Source of the DNA: Halomonas socia
Lineage (GTDB): Bacteria > Pseudomonadota > Gammaproteobacteria > Pseudomonadales > Halomonadaceae
Reading direction: 5' to 3'
Assembly: GCF_010977575.1 (NCBI RefSeq)
Contig: NZ_CP048812.1
Span: 372,001-436,000 of the forward strand
DNA length: 64,000 bases
Below are positions 42,729 through 51,225 of this stretch, piece by piece (within the stretch, counting starts at the first letter, position 1; every line of letters starts with the position of its first letter). Made by a program: the position numbers and the translations under genes. The notes under the pieces were generated by a model that saw only the letters and a program-made list of their open reading frames with translations, was not told the DNA's origin and searched no databases.

Positions 42729-43870
42729 TCGGCTACCGACCCATCGGCGTGGGTCCACACCGGATTGCGCCAACGGTGGCCAACCTTGGCGCGCTCCTCG
42801 ACAAACGCCTCATCGATCTCCACGCCCAGCCCGGGCCCCTGAGGGATAGCGCAGAAGCCGTCCTCGATGGCCAGCGCCGACTTGTCGACCAGATAGTCGA
42901 GGACGTCGTTGTCCTGGTTGTAGTGGATGCCCATGCTCTGCTCCTGGATAAAGGCGTTGTGGCAGACGGCATCCAGCTGCAGCGAGGCAGCCAGCGTCAG
43001 CGGGCCCAGCGGGCAGTGCGGCGCCAGCGCCACGTCATGCGCCGAGGCCAGAGTGGCGATCTTGAACCCCTCGCTGATGCCGCCGCAGTGGGAGAGGTCG
43101 GGCTGGACGATATCGATCATGCCGTCGGCCAGCAGGTCACGGAACTGGAAGCGCGTGTGCAGCCGCTCGCCGGTCGCCAGCGGATAGCCGAGACCGCCGG
43201 CGATCTGCTTGAGGCATGGCAGGTGCTCGGGGGCCACCGGCTCCTCGACGAACATCGGATGGAAAGGTTCCAGCTCGCGCAGCAGCGCCTTGGCCATCGG
43301 GCGGTGCACGCGGCCGTGGAAATCGATGCCGATGCCAACGGCGGGCCCCACCGCCTGGCGCGCCTCGGCGACCCGCGCCACCGCCTCGTCGATCTTGTGG
43401 TGGGAGTCGACGATGGCCAGCTCCGGCGTGCCGTTCATCTTGAAGGCGGTAAAGCCCTGCTCGACCAGCGCCCGGGCCCCCTCGCCCACCTCGCTGGGCC
43501 GGTCGCCGCCGGTCCAGGCGTACATGCGCATGCGATCGCGTACCGCGCCGCCCAGTAGCTGATGCACCGGCACGCCGAGATCGCGGCCCTTGAGGTCCCA
43601 CAGCGCCTGGTCGATGCCGGCGATGGCGCTCATCAGGATCGGGCCGCCGCGGTAGAACCCGGCGCGGTAGAGGATGTTCCAGAGATGCTCGATGCGGTGC
43701 GGATCCTGGCCGACCAGATAGTCGGCGAGTTCGTGGACGGCGGCCTCGACGGTCGCCGCGCGCCCCTCGATGACCGGCTCACCCCAGCCGTAGCAGCCCG
43801 CGTCGGTTTCGATCTTGAGGAACAGCCAGCGCGGTGGCACCTGCCAGGTCTTGAGTCGAGTGATCTTCAT
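42722..43870 (-). CDS. dgoD: D-galactonate dehydratase
   Basis: A 382-residue enolase-superfamily enzyme converting D-galactonate to 2-keto-3-deoxygalactonate. Diagnostic DgoD features: [13 protein letters not shown] with metal Asp and catalytic His (about 185), [21 protein letters not shown], and [13 protein letters not shown] with the second catalytic His (about 285). C-terminus [12 protein letters not shown] is typical. It overlaps dgoR by 4 bases at its start and dgoK by 7 at its end. Confidence 0.93.
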   Translation of the reverse strand: MKITRLKTWQVPPRWLFLKIETDAGCYGWGEPVIEGRAATVEAAVHELADYLVGQDPHRIEHLWNILYRAGFYRGGPILMSAIAGIDQALWDLKGRDLGVPVHQLLGGAVRDRMRMYAWTGGDRPSEVGEGARALVEQGFTAFKMNGTPELAIVDSHHKIDEAVARVAEARQAVGPAVGIGIDFHGRVHRPMAKALLRELEPFHPMFVEEPVAPEHLPCLKQIAGGLGYPLATGERLHTRFQFRDLLADGMIDIVQPDLSHCGGISEGFKIATLASAHDVALAPHCPLGPLTLAASLQLDAVCHNAFIQEQSMGIHYNQDNDVLDYLVDKSALAIEDGFCAIPQGPGLGVEIDEAFVEERAKVGHRWRNPVWTHADGSVAEW

Positions 43871-44630
43871 ATGCGATTCCTCATGGTTCGGGCAGCGTCG
43901 CGGGAGGCGGATATCTCGGCGACGATGCCGAGGTCGATGGCGGTACGCTTGAGCACCTCGCGGGCAGCCCGCTCGGCGGCCTGGGGCTGGCCCTCGCGGA
44001 TCGCCGCCAGCACCCGGCCATGGCGCGCCAGGCTGTCGTCGAGCGCCGCGACGCTGTGCTGCGAGTGCTGGATCAGGGCCATGATGGAGGGCCGCAGCAG
44101 ATGGCCCATCTGCCGCCACACCAGATTATGGCTGGCCCGGTAGATGGCTTCATGGAAGGCCAGGTCGTACTCGATGTGGTGGGGGGCTTGCTGGGCATTG
44201 GCGGTGGTGCGCATGCCGTCGAAGGCCTGCTCGATTGCCGCGATGTCGGCGGCCACCGCAGCACTCGCGGCGAGGCTGGCAACCACCGGCTCGGCGGAGT
44301 AGCGGAAGGCAAAGATCTCACGCACCAGCTTGGGATCGGGAGCCTCCAGCCCGGCCAACCACTCGCTCATCAGCGGGTCGAGCAGGTGCCAGTCACTGAT
44401 CTGGCAGACCCGGGTGCCGCGCCCGGCGGTGCGCTCGATCAGTCCGGTGGCAGCCAGGCTGGCCAGGGCGTTGCGCACCTGGTTGCGGCTGACGTCGAAG
44501 TGCTGGCACAGATCCAGCTCACGGGGAAGGCCTCCCCCGGCTGCCAACCGCCGGCCAGCAGCGCCTGACCCAGCAGGCGTGCCAGTGACTCGGCGCCGCC
44601 CTGATGGCGGGGCAGGTGATCTAGCGGCAT
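43867..44630 (-). pseudogene. dgoR: FadR-subfamily GntR regulator DgoR, interrupted by one frameshift
   Basis: From ATG 44630 the frame reads MPLDHLPRHQGGAESLARLL, then GQALLAGGWQPGEAF. The continuation PRELDLCQHFDVSRNQVRNA (winged helix) and the FCD effector domain ([16 protein letters not shown]) are in a different frame, open to the stop at 43867. One C is missing from what should be CCCCC near 44524. With it restored the protein is about 253 residues, normal for DgoR. The rest of the operon is intact, so either the repressor is freshly lost or the base is a sequence error. Operator candidate at 44666-44680. Confidence 0.75.
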
Positions 44631-44665
44631 GATGGCTCTCCACGATGACAGGCCATCAGCCTATT

Positions 44666-44680
44666 AAATGTCTGACATTT
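44666..44680. promoter_or_regulatory. GntR/FadR-type operator upstream of dgoR
   Basis: AAATGTC-T-GACATTT, perfect 7-bp arms around one central base, 36 bases before the dgoR start. It resembles FadR-subfamily operators in its short central spacer. Probable autoregulatory DgoR site controlling the whole dgo unit. Confidence 0.7.
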
Positions 44681-44732
44681 TGGCAAGCGTAACCAAGGCC
44701 GTAGCATCCGCCACGCTGGGCCAGGCACGAGC

Positions 44733-44761
44733 AAGCCCCCGCAGCAGGGCTACGGGGGCTT
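44733..44761 (-). terminator. Hairpin after rplI
   Basis: AAGCCCCCG, an 11-base loop, CGGGGGCTT: 9-bp GC-rich arms. It lies 63 bases past the rplI stop, between the ribosomal genes and the dgo cassette. No long T run follows on the minus strand. Confidence 0.5.
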
Positions 44762-44823
44762 GGGAGGCGCCGGGCGATGACGCCCGACGACGGCGGACGA
44801 GTGCCGCCTATGGCGTATCACGC

Positions 44824-45270
44824 TTACTCGGCGACCACGACCACGCGCACGCTGGTAGCGACTTCGGCATGCAGCTGCAGGTCGATGTCGTACTCACCGG
44901 TGGCACGGATCGGACCCTCCGGCATGCGCACTTCGCTCTTGGCGATGTCGATGCCGGCAGAGGCGATCGCTTCGGCCAGGTCGCGCGGACCGATGGAGCC
45001 GAACAGCTTGCCTTCGTCACCGGCCTTGGAGACCAGCGACAGCTCGATTTCGCTCAGCTGTGCGGCACGCGCTTCGGCCTCGGCCTTGCGATCGGCGGCC
45101 TGAGCCTCGAGCTCGGCACGCTGCGCTTCGAAGGCGGCGACGTTGTCCTTGGTGGCCGGCACGGCGAGGCCGTAGGGCACCAGGTAGTTGCGGCCATAAC
45201 CGGGCTTGACGGTGACCTTGTCACCCAGGCCACCCAGCTTGCCAATCTTGTCGAGCAGAATGACTTCCAT
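44824..45270 (-). CDS. rplI: 50S ribosomal protein L9
   Basis: A 148-residue L9. N-terminal domain [20 protein letters not shown] and [20 protein letters not shown], long central helix (about 41-75), and a C-terminal domain with [16 protein letters not shown]. Normal length. It follows the DUF2232 gene after 15 bases. Confidence 0.97.
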   Translation of the reverse strand: MEVILLDKIGKLGGLGDKVTVKPGYGRNYLVPYGLAVPATKDNVAAFEAQRAELEAQAADRKAEAEARAAQLSEIELSLVSKAGDEGKLFGSIGPRDLAEAIASAGIDIAKSEVRMPEGPIRATGEYDIDLQLHAEVATSVRVVVVAE

Positions 45271-45285
45271 CTCGTTAACCTCTTG

Positions 45286-46140
45286 TCAGTCGCTTCGGGC
45301 CAGGCGCCCGCGGAAGTCCGCGAGCGAGTCGATGAAGGCCAGAAGCAGCACAATCAGAATCATGGGCCAGGTGGTTATCAGCAATACGTAGAAGGCCACC
45401 AACCACAGCCCGTTCATCCCCTTTACACCAATAAAACCATGTACCAGCGCGACACCGGCCACCAGCAGCGGCACCCAGCTGAGCATCGCCAGCGCCGGGA
45501 TCCCCAGCAGCATGCCGATCACGCCCAGCACCACCAGTACCGCCAGCTCCCTGGGTGCCACACGCAGGGCGTGGAACTCCTCGCGAAAACCGCCGGGATT
45601 ATACAGCCCGGCCTGCCAGCTGCGCGCCAGGGCCAGGCAGGCCACCGCGGCCACCAGCACGATCAGGCCGGTCACCCCACCGATCAGCAGCACCGCCAGG
45701 CGCTCGGTATCGAGCCCCTGATTGGCGAACTCGGTGAGCATGCGATCGACCTCGGCCGAGTTCTGCCGCACCTGTTCGAGCAGCGGGCCGGCCCCACCAG
45801 GAGGCACGAACAGCCCCAACTGGACCATGGCTGCGCCGGCCAGGGCGCCGACGATCAGCGCCTCGCTCCAGCGCATCCGCGCGCGCAGTACGCTGGCCAT
45901 CAGCGTGACCAGCAGCACCGTGGCCAGCGGAATGGCGTCGCCCTGCATCCACCACCAGCCGGAGGGCAGCGCTGCGGCGAGGATCACCGGCATCGCCGGT
46001 GCCAGGCCGTGACGCAGCGTCACCAGGGCGGCAATGGCGGCACTGAACCAGAACAGCCAGGGGACGACGGCGGCGAGTGCCGCGGCACCCACCGCATAGG
46101 GGGTGCCGCGCATCAGCCAGCGAGCGACGGGCAGCATCAC
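45286..46140 (-). CDS. DUF2232-like membrane protein
   Basis: A 284-residue protein with about eight apparent membrane helices (for example VPWLFWFSAAIAALVTLRHG, LAVLLIGGVTGLIVLVAAVA, ELAVLVVLGVIGMLLGIPAL). Its position between rpsR and rplI is the usual place of a DUF2232-family gene in Pseudomonas and relatives. Function unknown; the link to ribosomal genes is conserved positionally only. It is separated from rpsR by 9 bases. Confidence 0.75.
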   Translation of the reverse strand: MMLPVARWLMRGTPYAVGAAALAAVVPWLFWFSAAIAALVTLRHGLAPAMPVILAAALPSGWWWMQGDAIPLATVLLVTLMASVLRARMRWSEALIVGALAGAAMVQLGLFVPPGGAGPLLEQVRQNSAEVDRMLTEFANQGLDTERLAVLLIGGVTGLIVLVAAVACLALARSWQAGLYNPGGFREEFHALRVAPRELAVLVVLGVIGMLLGIPALAMLSWVPLLVAGVALVHGFIGVKGMNGLWLVAFYVLLITTWPMILIVLLLAFIDSLADFRGRLARSD

Positions 46141-46149
46141 GCCAATGGC

Positions 46150-46377
46150 TTACTGGTGGCTATCGGTGTACGGCAGCAGCGCCAGGTAGCGCGCCCGCTT
46201 GATCGCGGTAGACAGCTGGCGCTGGTAGCGGGCCTTGGTGCCGGTGATGCGGCTCGGTACGATCTTGCCGGTCTCTGTGACGTAGGCCTTGAGCGTATCG
46301 ATATCCTTGTAATCGATCTGCTTCACGCCTTCGGCGGTGAAACGGCAGAACTTGCGGCGACGGAAAAAGCGTGCCAT
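46150..46377 (-). CDS. rpsR: 30S ribosomal protein S18
   Basis: A 75-residue basic protein with the S18 signature [20 protein letters not shown] and [20 protein letters not shown]. It binds S6 on the 30S platform. 26 bases downstream of rpsF. Confidence 0.97.
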   Translation of the reverse strand: MARFFRRRKFCRFTAEGVKQIDYKDIDTLKAYVTETGKIVPSRITGTKARYQRQLSTAIKRARYLALLPYTDSHQ

Positions 46378-46403
46378 GTAAAGTCTCCTATGGTCGTGCG
46401 AAA

Positions 46404-46799
46404 TCAGTTGGCTTCGGCGGTTTCTTCTTCGTTCTCGTTACGCTCGCGGGGCTTGTCCTCGCGGCGCGGACGCTTGTCTTCCGCCGGCTTCATCATCGGT
46501 GACGCTTCGGTGATGGCTTCCTTGCAGCGCACGACCAGGCTACGCAGGATGGCGTCGTTGAAGCGGAAGATGTTCTCGATTTCCTCGAGGGTCTCGCCGC
46601 GGCACTCGACGTTCATCATCACGTAGTGAGCCTTGTGGATCTTGTTGATCGGGTAGGCCAGGTGACGGCGACCCCAATCTTCCAGACGATGCACGGTACC
46701 GCCGCTCTCGGTGACGAGAGTGGTGTAGCGCTCGACCATCGCCGGAACCTGTTCGCTCTGGTCCGGGTGGACCATGAACACGATTTCGTAATGACGCAT
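46404..46799 (-). CDS. rpsF: 30S ribosomal protein S6
   Basis: A 131-residue S6: [40 protein letters not shown], then a charged C-terminal tail rich in Glu and Arg, as in gammaproteobacteria that modify S6 with poly-glutamate (no rimK is seen here). Start 46799 is fixed by AAAGGAG and the family N-terminus; an earlier in-frame start is not supported. Confidence 0.96.
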   Translation of the reverse strand: MRHYEIVFMVHPDQSEQVPAMVERYTTLVTESGGTVHRLEDWGRRHLAYPINKIHKAHYVMMNVECRGETLEEIENIFRFNDAILRSLVVRCKEAITEASPMMKPAEDKRPRREDKPRERNENEEETAEAN

Positions 46800-46888
46800 G
46801 CTAGCTCCTTTCGGTTTGACAGCTTCCTGAGGCCTGACGTGGCACGACCAGGGGAAGCAAGGAGGTGATAGTGGAAACACTAATGCCC

Positions 46889-46911
46889 GCACGAAGGACG
46901 CACGGGCGCCA
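46889..46911 (-). promoter_or_regulatory. Leader hairpin upstream of rpsF
   Basis: As RNA, GCCCGUGCG and CGUGCGGGC can pair over 9 bp (two G-U pairs) with loop UCCUU, about 90 bases before rpsF. It could be a terminator, a processing site or part of the S6:S18 autoregulatory leader known in bacteria; I could not match the required CCG bulge with confidence. Confidence 0.3.
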
Positions 46912-47056
46912 GTATTCTAAGGACTAAAGGCAAATTTCGCAAGCTGGAGGAAGGGATACACAGGGCGACACCGCTCGGCATTGAGGTGGAGCGAGGGACG
47001 CCGGGGGCAGGTCGAAGAGGGGGTTTGCGCCATGGGTGAGGAGCACTGCTCCGAAC

Positions 47057-47080
47057 GGGCTGGCCATGGATGGCCAGCCC
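47057..47080. repeat. Perfect 10-bp inverted repeat, possible REP-like element
   Basis: GGGCTGGCCA-TGGA-TGGCCAGCCC. The surrounding 150 bases are GC-rich and non-coding. The form is like intergenic repeats common in Halomonas and Pseudomonas genomes, but only one copy is in the window. Confidence 0.4.
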
Positions 47081-47233
47081 CGGTCCTGCAAGCGGAGCAG
47101 GATGCGGGAGCGCAGCAGGGCGCAAGGTAGCGCCCAGGGACGGGTTTACAGCGCCCCCTCGTAGGCCTGCCGACGGATCAGTCCCGAGCGGTCTCTTATC
47201 GACGCTAGTGCTTAAGGCAAGTGCAAAACCAGT

Positions 47234-48052
47234 TCAAGATCGCCGCGCAGCTGAGCCCCGCTGTCGCACCGCCTCGAACAGACAGACGCCAGTGGCCACC
47301 GAGACGTTCAGGCTGGAGACGCTGCCGGCCATTGGCAGCTTGACCAGGCCGTCGCAGGCCTCGCGGGTCAGGCGCCGCATGCCCTTGCCCTCGGCGCCCA
47401 TCACCAGCGCCGTGGCGCCGCGAAAGTCGGCCTCGAACAGGCTGGCATCGGCCTCGCCGGCGGTGCCGGTGATCCACACCCCCAGTGCCTTGAGCCTGGC
47501 CATGGCCCGCGCCAGATTGGTGACCTGATAGACCGGCACACTCTCCGCCGCACCGCAGGCCACCTTGCGTACGGTGGCATTGAGCGGCGCGGCCTTGTCC
47601 TTGGGCACGATCACACCGTCAACGCCGGCGGCATCGGCACTGCGCAGGCAGGCGCCGAAGTTGTGCACATCGGTAACGCCGTCGAGGATCAGCAGCAGCG
47701 GCGGCGGTGCATCGACCGGCCAGGCCTCGAGACGCAGCCACAGCGAAGCCTCTCCCTCGGCGGCCAGCGGCGTACAGAACGCAACGATGCCTTGGTGGGC
47801 CGCCCCCTGGGCCAGCTCATCGAGCAGCTCGCGGGGCTGGCTGACCAGCCGTGCGCCGCGCTGCTGAGCGCTGTCGACCAGCTCGGCAAGCCGCGCCGCG
47901 GCCCCGCCCTCCTGCACCCACAGCTCACGGGGGCGCTCGCCGCGCTCGAGCAGTGCGCGCACCGCGTGCACGCCATAGACCGCATCCAGGCCACCGGGGG
48001 GCTGGGCTTTATTGCCTTTCGGCGACGGCTTGCGGCGCTTGTGTATCGCCAT
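47234..48052 (-). CDS. rlmB: 23S rRNA (guanosine-2'-O-)-methyltransferase RlmB
   Basis: A 272-residue SpoU/TrmH methyltransferase that modifies G2251 of 23S rRNA. N-terminal substrate-binding domain (GLDAVYGVHAVRALLERGER), then the knotted catalytic domain with NFGACLRSADAAGVDGVIVP, ALVMGAEGKGMRRL and PMAGSVSSLNVSVATGVCLF. The basic N-terminal extension MAIHKRRKPSPKGNK is slightly longer than usual. The start overlaps the rnr stop by one base (TGATG). Confidence 0.95.
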   Translation of the reverse strand: MAIHKRRKPSPKGNKAQPPGGLDAVYGVHAVRALLERGERPRELWVQEGGAAARLAELVDSAQQRGARLVSQPRELLDELAQGAAHQGIVAFCTPLAAEGEASLWLRLEAWPVDAPPPLLLILDGVTDVHNFGACLRSADAAGVDGVIVPKDKAAPLNATVRKVACGAAESVPVYQVTNLARAMARLKALGVWITGTAGEADASLFEADFRGATALVMGAEGKGMRRLTREACDGLVKLPMAGSVSSLNVSVATGVCLFEAVRQRGSAARRS

Positions 48053-50439
48053 CAGCGCTTGCCGCCGCCCTTGGGCTTGCGCGGACCGCGGCGGCGGCGC
48101 GGCTTGCCGCCCAGCGCGTCGGCCTTGTCGCTCTTGGCGCTGCCCGGCTTGGCGGCGCTCGGCTTACCACGTTTGGGCGGTCGCTGCGGACGCGGCTTGT
48201 CGTCGACCAGGTCGAAGTCGAGCTTGCGCTCATCGAGGTCGACCCGCGCCACCTGCACCGTGACCCCGTCACCCAGGCGATAGGAGACCCCGGAGCGCTC
48301 GCCCTTGAGGCGATGCTTCTCGGCCTCGTAGTGATAGTAGTCGGAGGGCAGCGAGGTGACGTGAACCAGGCCCTCGACATAGATGTCGTCGAGGCGCACG
48401 AAGATTCCGAACTGGGTGACCGAGGCGATGGTGCCGTCGTAGACCTCGCCGAGCTTGTCGGACATGAACTCGCACTTGAGCCAGTCCTCGACGTCGCGGG
48501 TGGCGTCGTCGGCGCGGCGCTCGGTCATCGAGCAGTGCTCGCCGAGCTCGATCATCTGCTCGAAGGTATAGGGACACCAGCTGCTCGGCGGATCCACCGG
48601 CGCGCCATCGCCGCGCAGCACCGTGGCGGTCTGCCGTGGTCCGCGCACCACCGAACGAATCGCGCGGTGCACCAGCAGGTCCGGATAGCGGCGGATTGGC
48701 GAGGTAAAATGGGCATAGGCCGGGTAGGCCAGGCCGAAGTGGCCCTCGTTGTGCGGCGAATAGACCGCGCGGTTCATCGAGCGCAGCATCACGGTCTGGA
48801 TGATGTCGGCGTCGGGGCGGTCCTTGATCACCTCGGCGAGCGCACGATAGTCCTGGGGCGTGGGGTCATCGCCGCCACCCAGCGACAGTCCGAGCTCGTT
48901 GAGGAACAGCCGCAGCTTGTCGAGACGCTCCGGCGTCGGCGGCTGGTGGATGCGGTACAGCGCCGGCAGGTCATGCTTGTCGAGGAAGCGCGCGGTGGCC
49001 ACGTTGGCGGCCAGCATGCACTCCTCGATGATCTTGTGGGCATCGTTGCGTGAGCGCGGCACGATGCTCTCGATCTTGCGCTCCTCGTTGAACAGGATTG
49101 CCGTCTCGGTGGTCTCGAACTCGATGGCGCCGCGCTCGCTGCGTGAATCGCGCAACAGGTGATAAAGCGCGTGCAGATTCTCCAGCGACGGCACCAGCTC
49201 GCGGTACTCCTCGCGCAGCGCAGTGCGCTCGGGGCTCTCCTCGCTCTCGAGGATCTTGCCGACCTTGTTGTAGGTGAGTCGCGCATGGGAGCAGAATACC
49301 GCCTCATAGAAGCGGTAGCGGCTGATCGTACCGTTCTGGGAGATGTTCATCTCGCAGACCATCGCCAGGCGGTCGACGTCAGGGTTCAGCGAGCAGAGTC
49401 CGTTGGAGAGCAGCTCCGGCAGCATCGGCACCACTTGCCCCGGAAAGTACACCGAGTTGCCGCGGGTGTGGGCCTCCTGGTCCAGGGCAGTGCCGGGGCG
49501 CACGTAGTGCGAGACATCGGCGATCGCTACCACCAGCTTCCAGCTGCCTGACTTGGTCTTCCAGGCGCACACCGCGTCGTCGAAGTCCTTGGCGCTCTCG
49601 TCGTCGATGGTCACCAGCGGCACGTGGCGCAGATCGATGCGGTGCGCCTTGTCATCCTCGGCGACCTCGGCCGACATGCTGGCGATCTGATCGAGCACGT
49701 CGGGCGGGAAGTCGGCGGGAATAGCGTGACTGCGGATGGCGATGTCGATCTCCATCCCCGGATCCATTCGTTCGCCGAGCACCTCGACTACTTCGCCCAC
49801 CGGCTGCACTCGGGTCTCAGGCTGCTTGACGATCCTGGCCGAGACCACCTGGCCATCCTGGGCGCCGCCGCAGGCACTGTGAGGGATGATGACTTCCTGG
49901 GAGATGCGCGAATTCTCGGGGATCAGCACCCCGAACTCATCACTGTTCTGGCGGTAGACGCCGACGATGGTCTGGGTATTGCGGGCAATGATCTCGGCGA
50001 TGGTCGCCTCGTCGCGGCCGCGGCGGTCGCGGCCACTGACCCGCACCAGCACGTGGTCGCCGTGGAACACGCGGCGCATCTGACGCGGAGGCAGCACCAG
50101 ATCGGGCTTCTTGCCGTCATCGCGGATCAGGAAGCCGAAACCGTCGCGATGGCCGAGTACCTTGCCCTTGATCAGGTCGAGCTTGTTGATCAGCGCGTAG
50201 GCACCGCGACGGTCGCGCAGGATCTGGCCGTCGCGCTCCATCGCCGCCAGGCGGCGGCGCACCGCCTCGAGCTGATTGTCATCCTCGAGGCCCAGCATGC
50301 GGCTCATGTTCTCGTGGGTGATCGGCTTGCCGTAGTCTTCCAGTCGGGCCAGCAGATATTCGCGACTGGGCACGGGATTGTCGTACTTGTGAGCTTCACG
50401 TTCCGCGTGGGGGTCGTCGCTGAGCGTCCAATGAGTCAT
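48052..50439 (-). CDS. rnr: Ribonuclease R
   Basis: A 795-residue 3'-5' exoribonuclease: N-terminal helix-turn-helix region (NMSRMLGLEDDNQLEAVRRR), two cold-shock domains, the RNB catalytic domain with acidic residues in DDESAKDFDDAVCAWK, a C-terminal S1 domain (GEVYDGTIASVTQFGIFVRL), and a long Lys/Arg-rich tail. Start 50439 (MTHWTLSDDPHAEREAHKYD) is chosen by family N-terminus. The order rnr-rlmB-rpsF is conserved in gammaproteobacteria. Confidence 0.95.
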   Translation of the reverse strand: MTHWTLSDDPHAEREAHKYDNPVPSREYLLARLEDYGKPITHENMSRMLGLEDDNQLEAVRRRLAAMERDGQILRDRRGAYALINKLDLIKGKVLGHRDGFGFLIRDDGKKPDLVLPPRQMRRVFHGDHVLVRVSGRDRRGRDEATIAEIIARNTQTIVGVYRQNSDEFGVLIPENSRISQEVIIPHSACGGAQDGQVVSARIVKQPETRVQPVGEVVEVLGERMDPGMEIDIAIRSHAIPADFPPDVLDQIASMSAEVAEDDKAHRIDLRHVPLVTIDDESAKDFDDAVCAWKTKSGSWKLVVAIADVSHYVRPGTALDQEAHTRGNSVYFPGQVVPMLPELLSNGLCSLNPDVDRLAMVCEMNISQNGTISRYRFYEAVFCSHARLTYNKVGKILESEESPERTALREEYRELVPSLENLHALYHLLRDSRSERGAIEFETTETAILFNEERKIESIVPRSRNDAHKIIEECMLAANVATARFLDKHDLPALYRIHQPPTPERLDKLRLFLNELGLSLGGGDDPTPQDYRALAEVIKDRPDADIIQTVMLRSMNRAVYSPHNEGHFGLAYPAYAHFTSPIRRYPDLLVHRAIRSVVRGPRQTATVLRGDGAPVDPPSSWCPYTFEQMIELGEHCSMTERRADDATRDVEDWLKCEFMSDKLGEVYDGTIASVTQFGIFVRLDDIYVEGLVHVTSLPSDYYHYEAEKHRLKGERSGVSYRLGDGVTVQVARVDLDERKLDFDLVDDKPRPQRPPKRGKPSAAKPGSAKSDKADALGGKPRRRRGPRKPKGGGKR

Positions 50440-50612
50440 GCGAGGGGCGTCCTTGAAGAATTGCGCGCGAGGCACTGCGGGCGGGAGGCAATATTCGGTC
50501 GTGTTGTCAATGTCATGGCGGCAGTATAGCGCCGCCGCTCTCCACACCCAACCATTGCCGATCTGCAGTGCTCGCTGGCGCACTGAAAACGCGCCCAGGC
50601 GGCGCTCTGGGC

Positions 50613-50640
50613 TTGCAATTCACCGCGCAATCGGTATGAT
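50613..50640 (+). promoter_or_regulatory. Sigma-70-type promoter of the tRNA-Leu array
   Basis: TTGCAA at 50613-50618 and TATGAT at 50635-50640, 16 bases apart, with the first tRNA starting 12 bases later. The four tRNAs are closely spaced with no other promoter evident, so they are probably one transcript. Confidence 0.6.
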
Positions 50641-50651
50641 GCTGGCCACTT

Positions 50652-50738
50652 GCCCAGATGGCGGAATTGGTAGACGCGCTAGCTTCAGGTGCTAGTGTCC
50701 TTACGGACGTGGAGGTTCAAGTCCTCTTCTGGGCACCA
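50652..50738 (+). tRNA. tRNA-Leu (CAG), copy 1
   Basis: 87 nt with encoded CCA. Acceptor GCCCAGA pairs with TCTGGGC. The D arm is GGCGGAATTGGTAGACGC, the anticodon is CAG in CTTCAGGTG, and a long variable arm (TGTCCTTACGGACG) marks it as class II. The T loop is GGTTCAAGTCC. It reads CUG codons. Confidence 0.97.
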
Positions 50739-50805
50739 ATCGACATCTCCGGATGTCACGGGATCCTCGATTCCACGCTCTTTATCAGCTCGACGGTTCA
50801 TGTTC

Positions 50806-50892
50806 GCCCAGGTGGCGGAATTGGTAGACGCGCTAGCTTCAGGTGCTAGTGTCCTTACGGACGTGGAGGTTCAAGTCCTCTCCTGGGCACCA
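50806..50892 (+). tRNA. tRNA-Leu (CAG), copy 2
   Basis: Identical to copy 1 except that the seventh acceptor pair is G-C (GCCCAGG/CCTGGGC) instead of A-T, a compensatory double change. Confidence 0.97.
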
Positions 50893-50914
50893 CGCGAACA
50901 TGACCACACGATAC

Positions 50915-51001
50915 GCCCAGGTGGCGGAATTGGTAGACGCGCTAGCTTCAGGTGCTAGTGTCCTTATGGACGTGGAGGTTCAAGTCCTCTCCTGGGCACC
51001 A
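50915..51001 (+). tRNA. tRNA-Leu (CAG), copy 3
   Basis: Like copy 2 (GCCCAGG/CCTGGGC acceptor) with one further C-to-T change in the loop of the variable arm (CCTTATGGACG). Confidence 0.97.
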
Positions 51002-51041
51002 CGCGTATCGTGCAGCAAGAGCCCCCTTCGATGTATTCGCT

Positions 51042-51128
51042 GCCCAGATGGCGGAATTGGTAGACGCGCTAGCTTCAGGTGCTAGTGTCCTTACGGACGT
51101 GGAGGTTCAAGTCCTCTTCTGGGCACCA
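51042..51128 (+). tRNA. tRNA-Leu (CAG), copy 4
   Basis: Identical to copy 1 in all 87 positions, including the A-T seventh acceptor pair. No clear terminator follows it. Confidence 0.97.
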
Positions 51129-51225
51129 CCCGTCATACCCCTCTCATACCTTTTCGACTCGCACCACCGCCCCGAAGCGCTCCGGGTGGCATTTTCTCGT
51201 GCCTGCTCACTGAACGCCGGCCGGG

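Larger units (their letters stand above)
46800..47233. other. Spacer between rlmB and rpsF with two hairpins
   Basis: 434 bases without a credible gene. It contains the rpsF leader hairpin at 46889-46911 and a perfect long inverted repeat at 47057-47080 embedded in G/C-rich sequence that looks like a dispersed intergenic repeat. Confidence 0.5.

Noticed and set aside
44668-46626. A 652-codon plus-strand open frame
   Set aside because: Antisense to rplI, DUF2232, rpsR and rpsF, which are well supported. The translation is rich in His and Gln with no domain.
50652-51128. Four near-identical repeats resembling a CRISPR array
   Set aside because: Each unit is an 87-base class II tRNA with CCA, and spacers are irregular (67, 22 and 40 bases).
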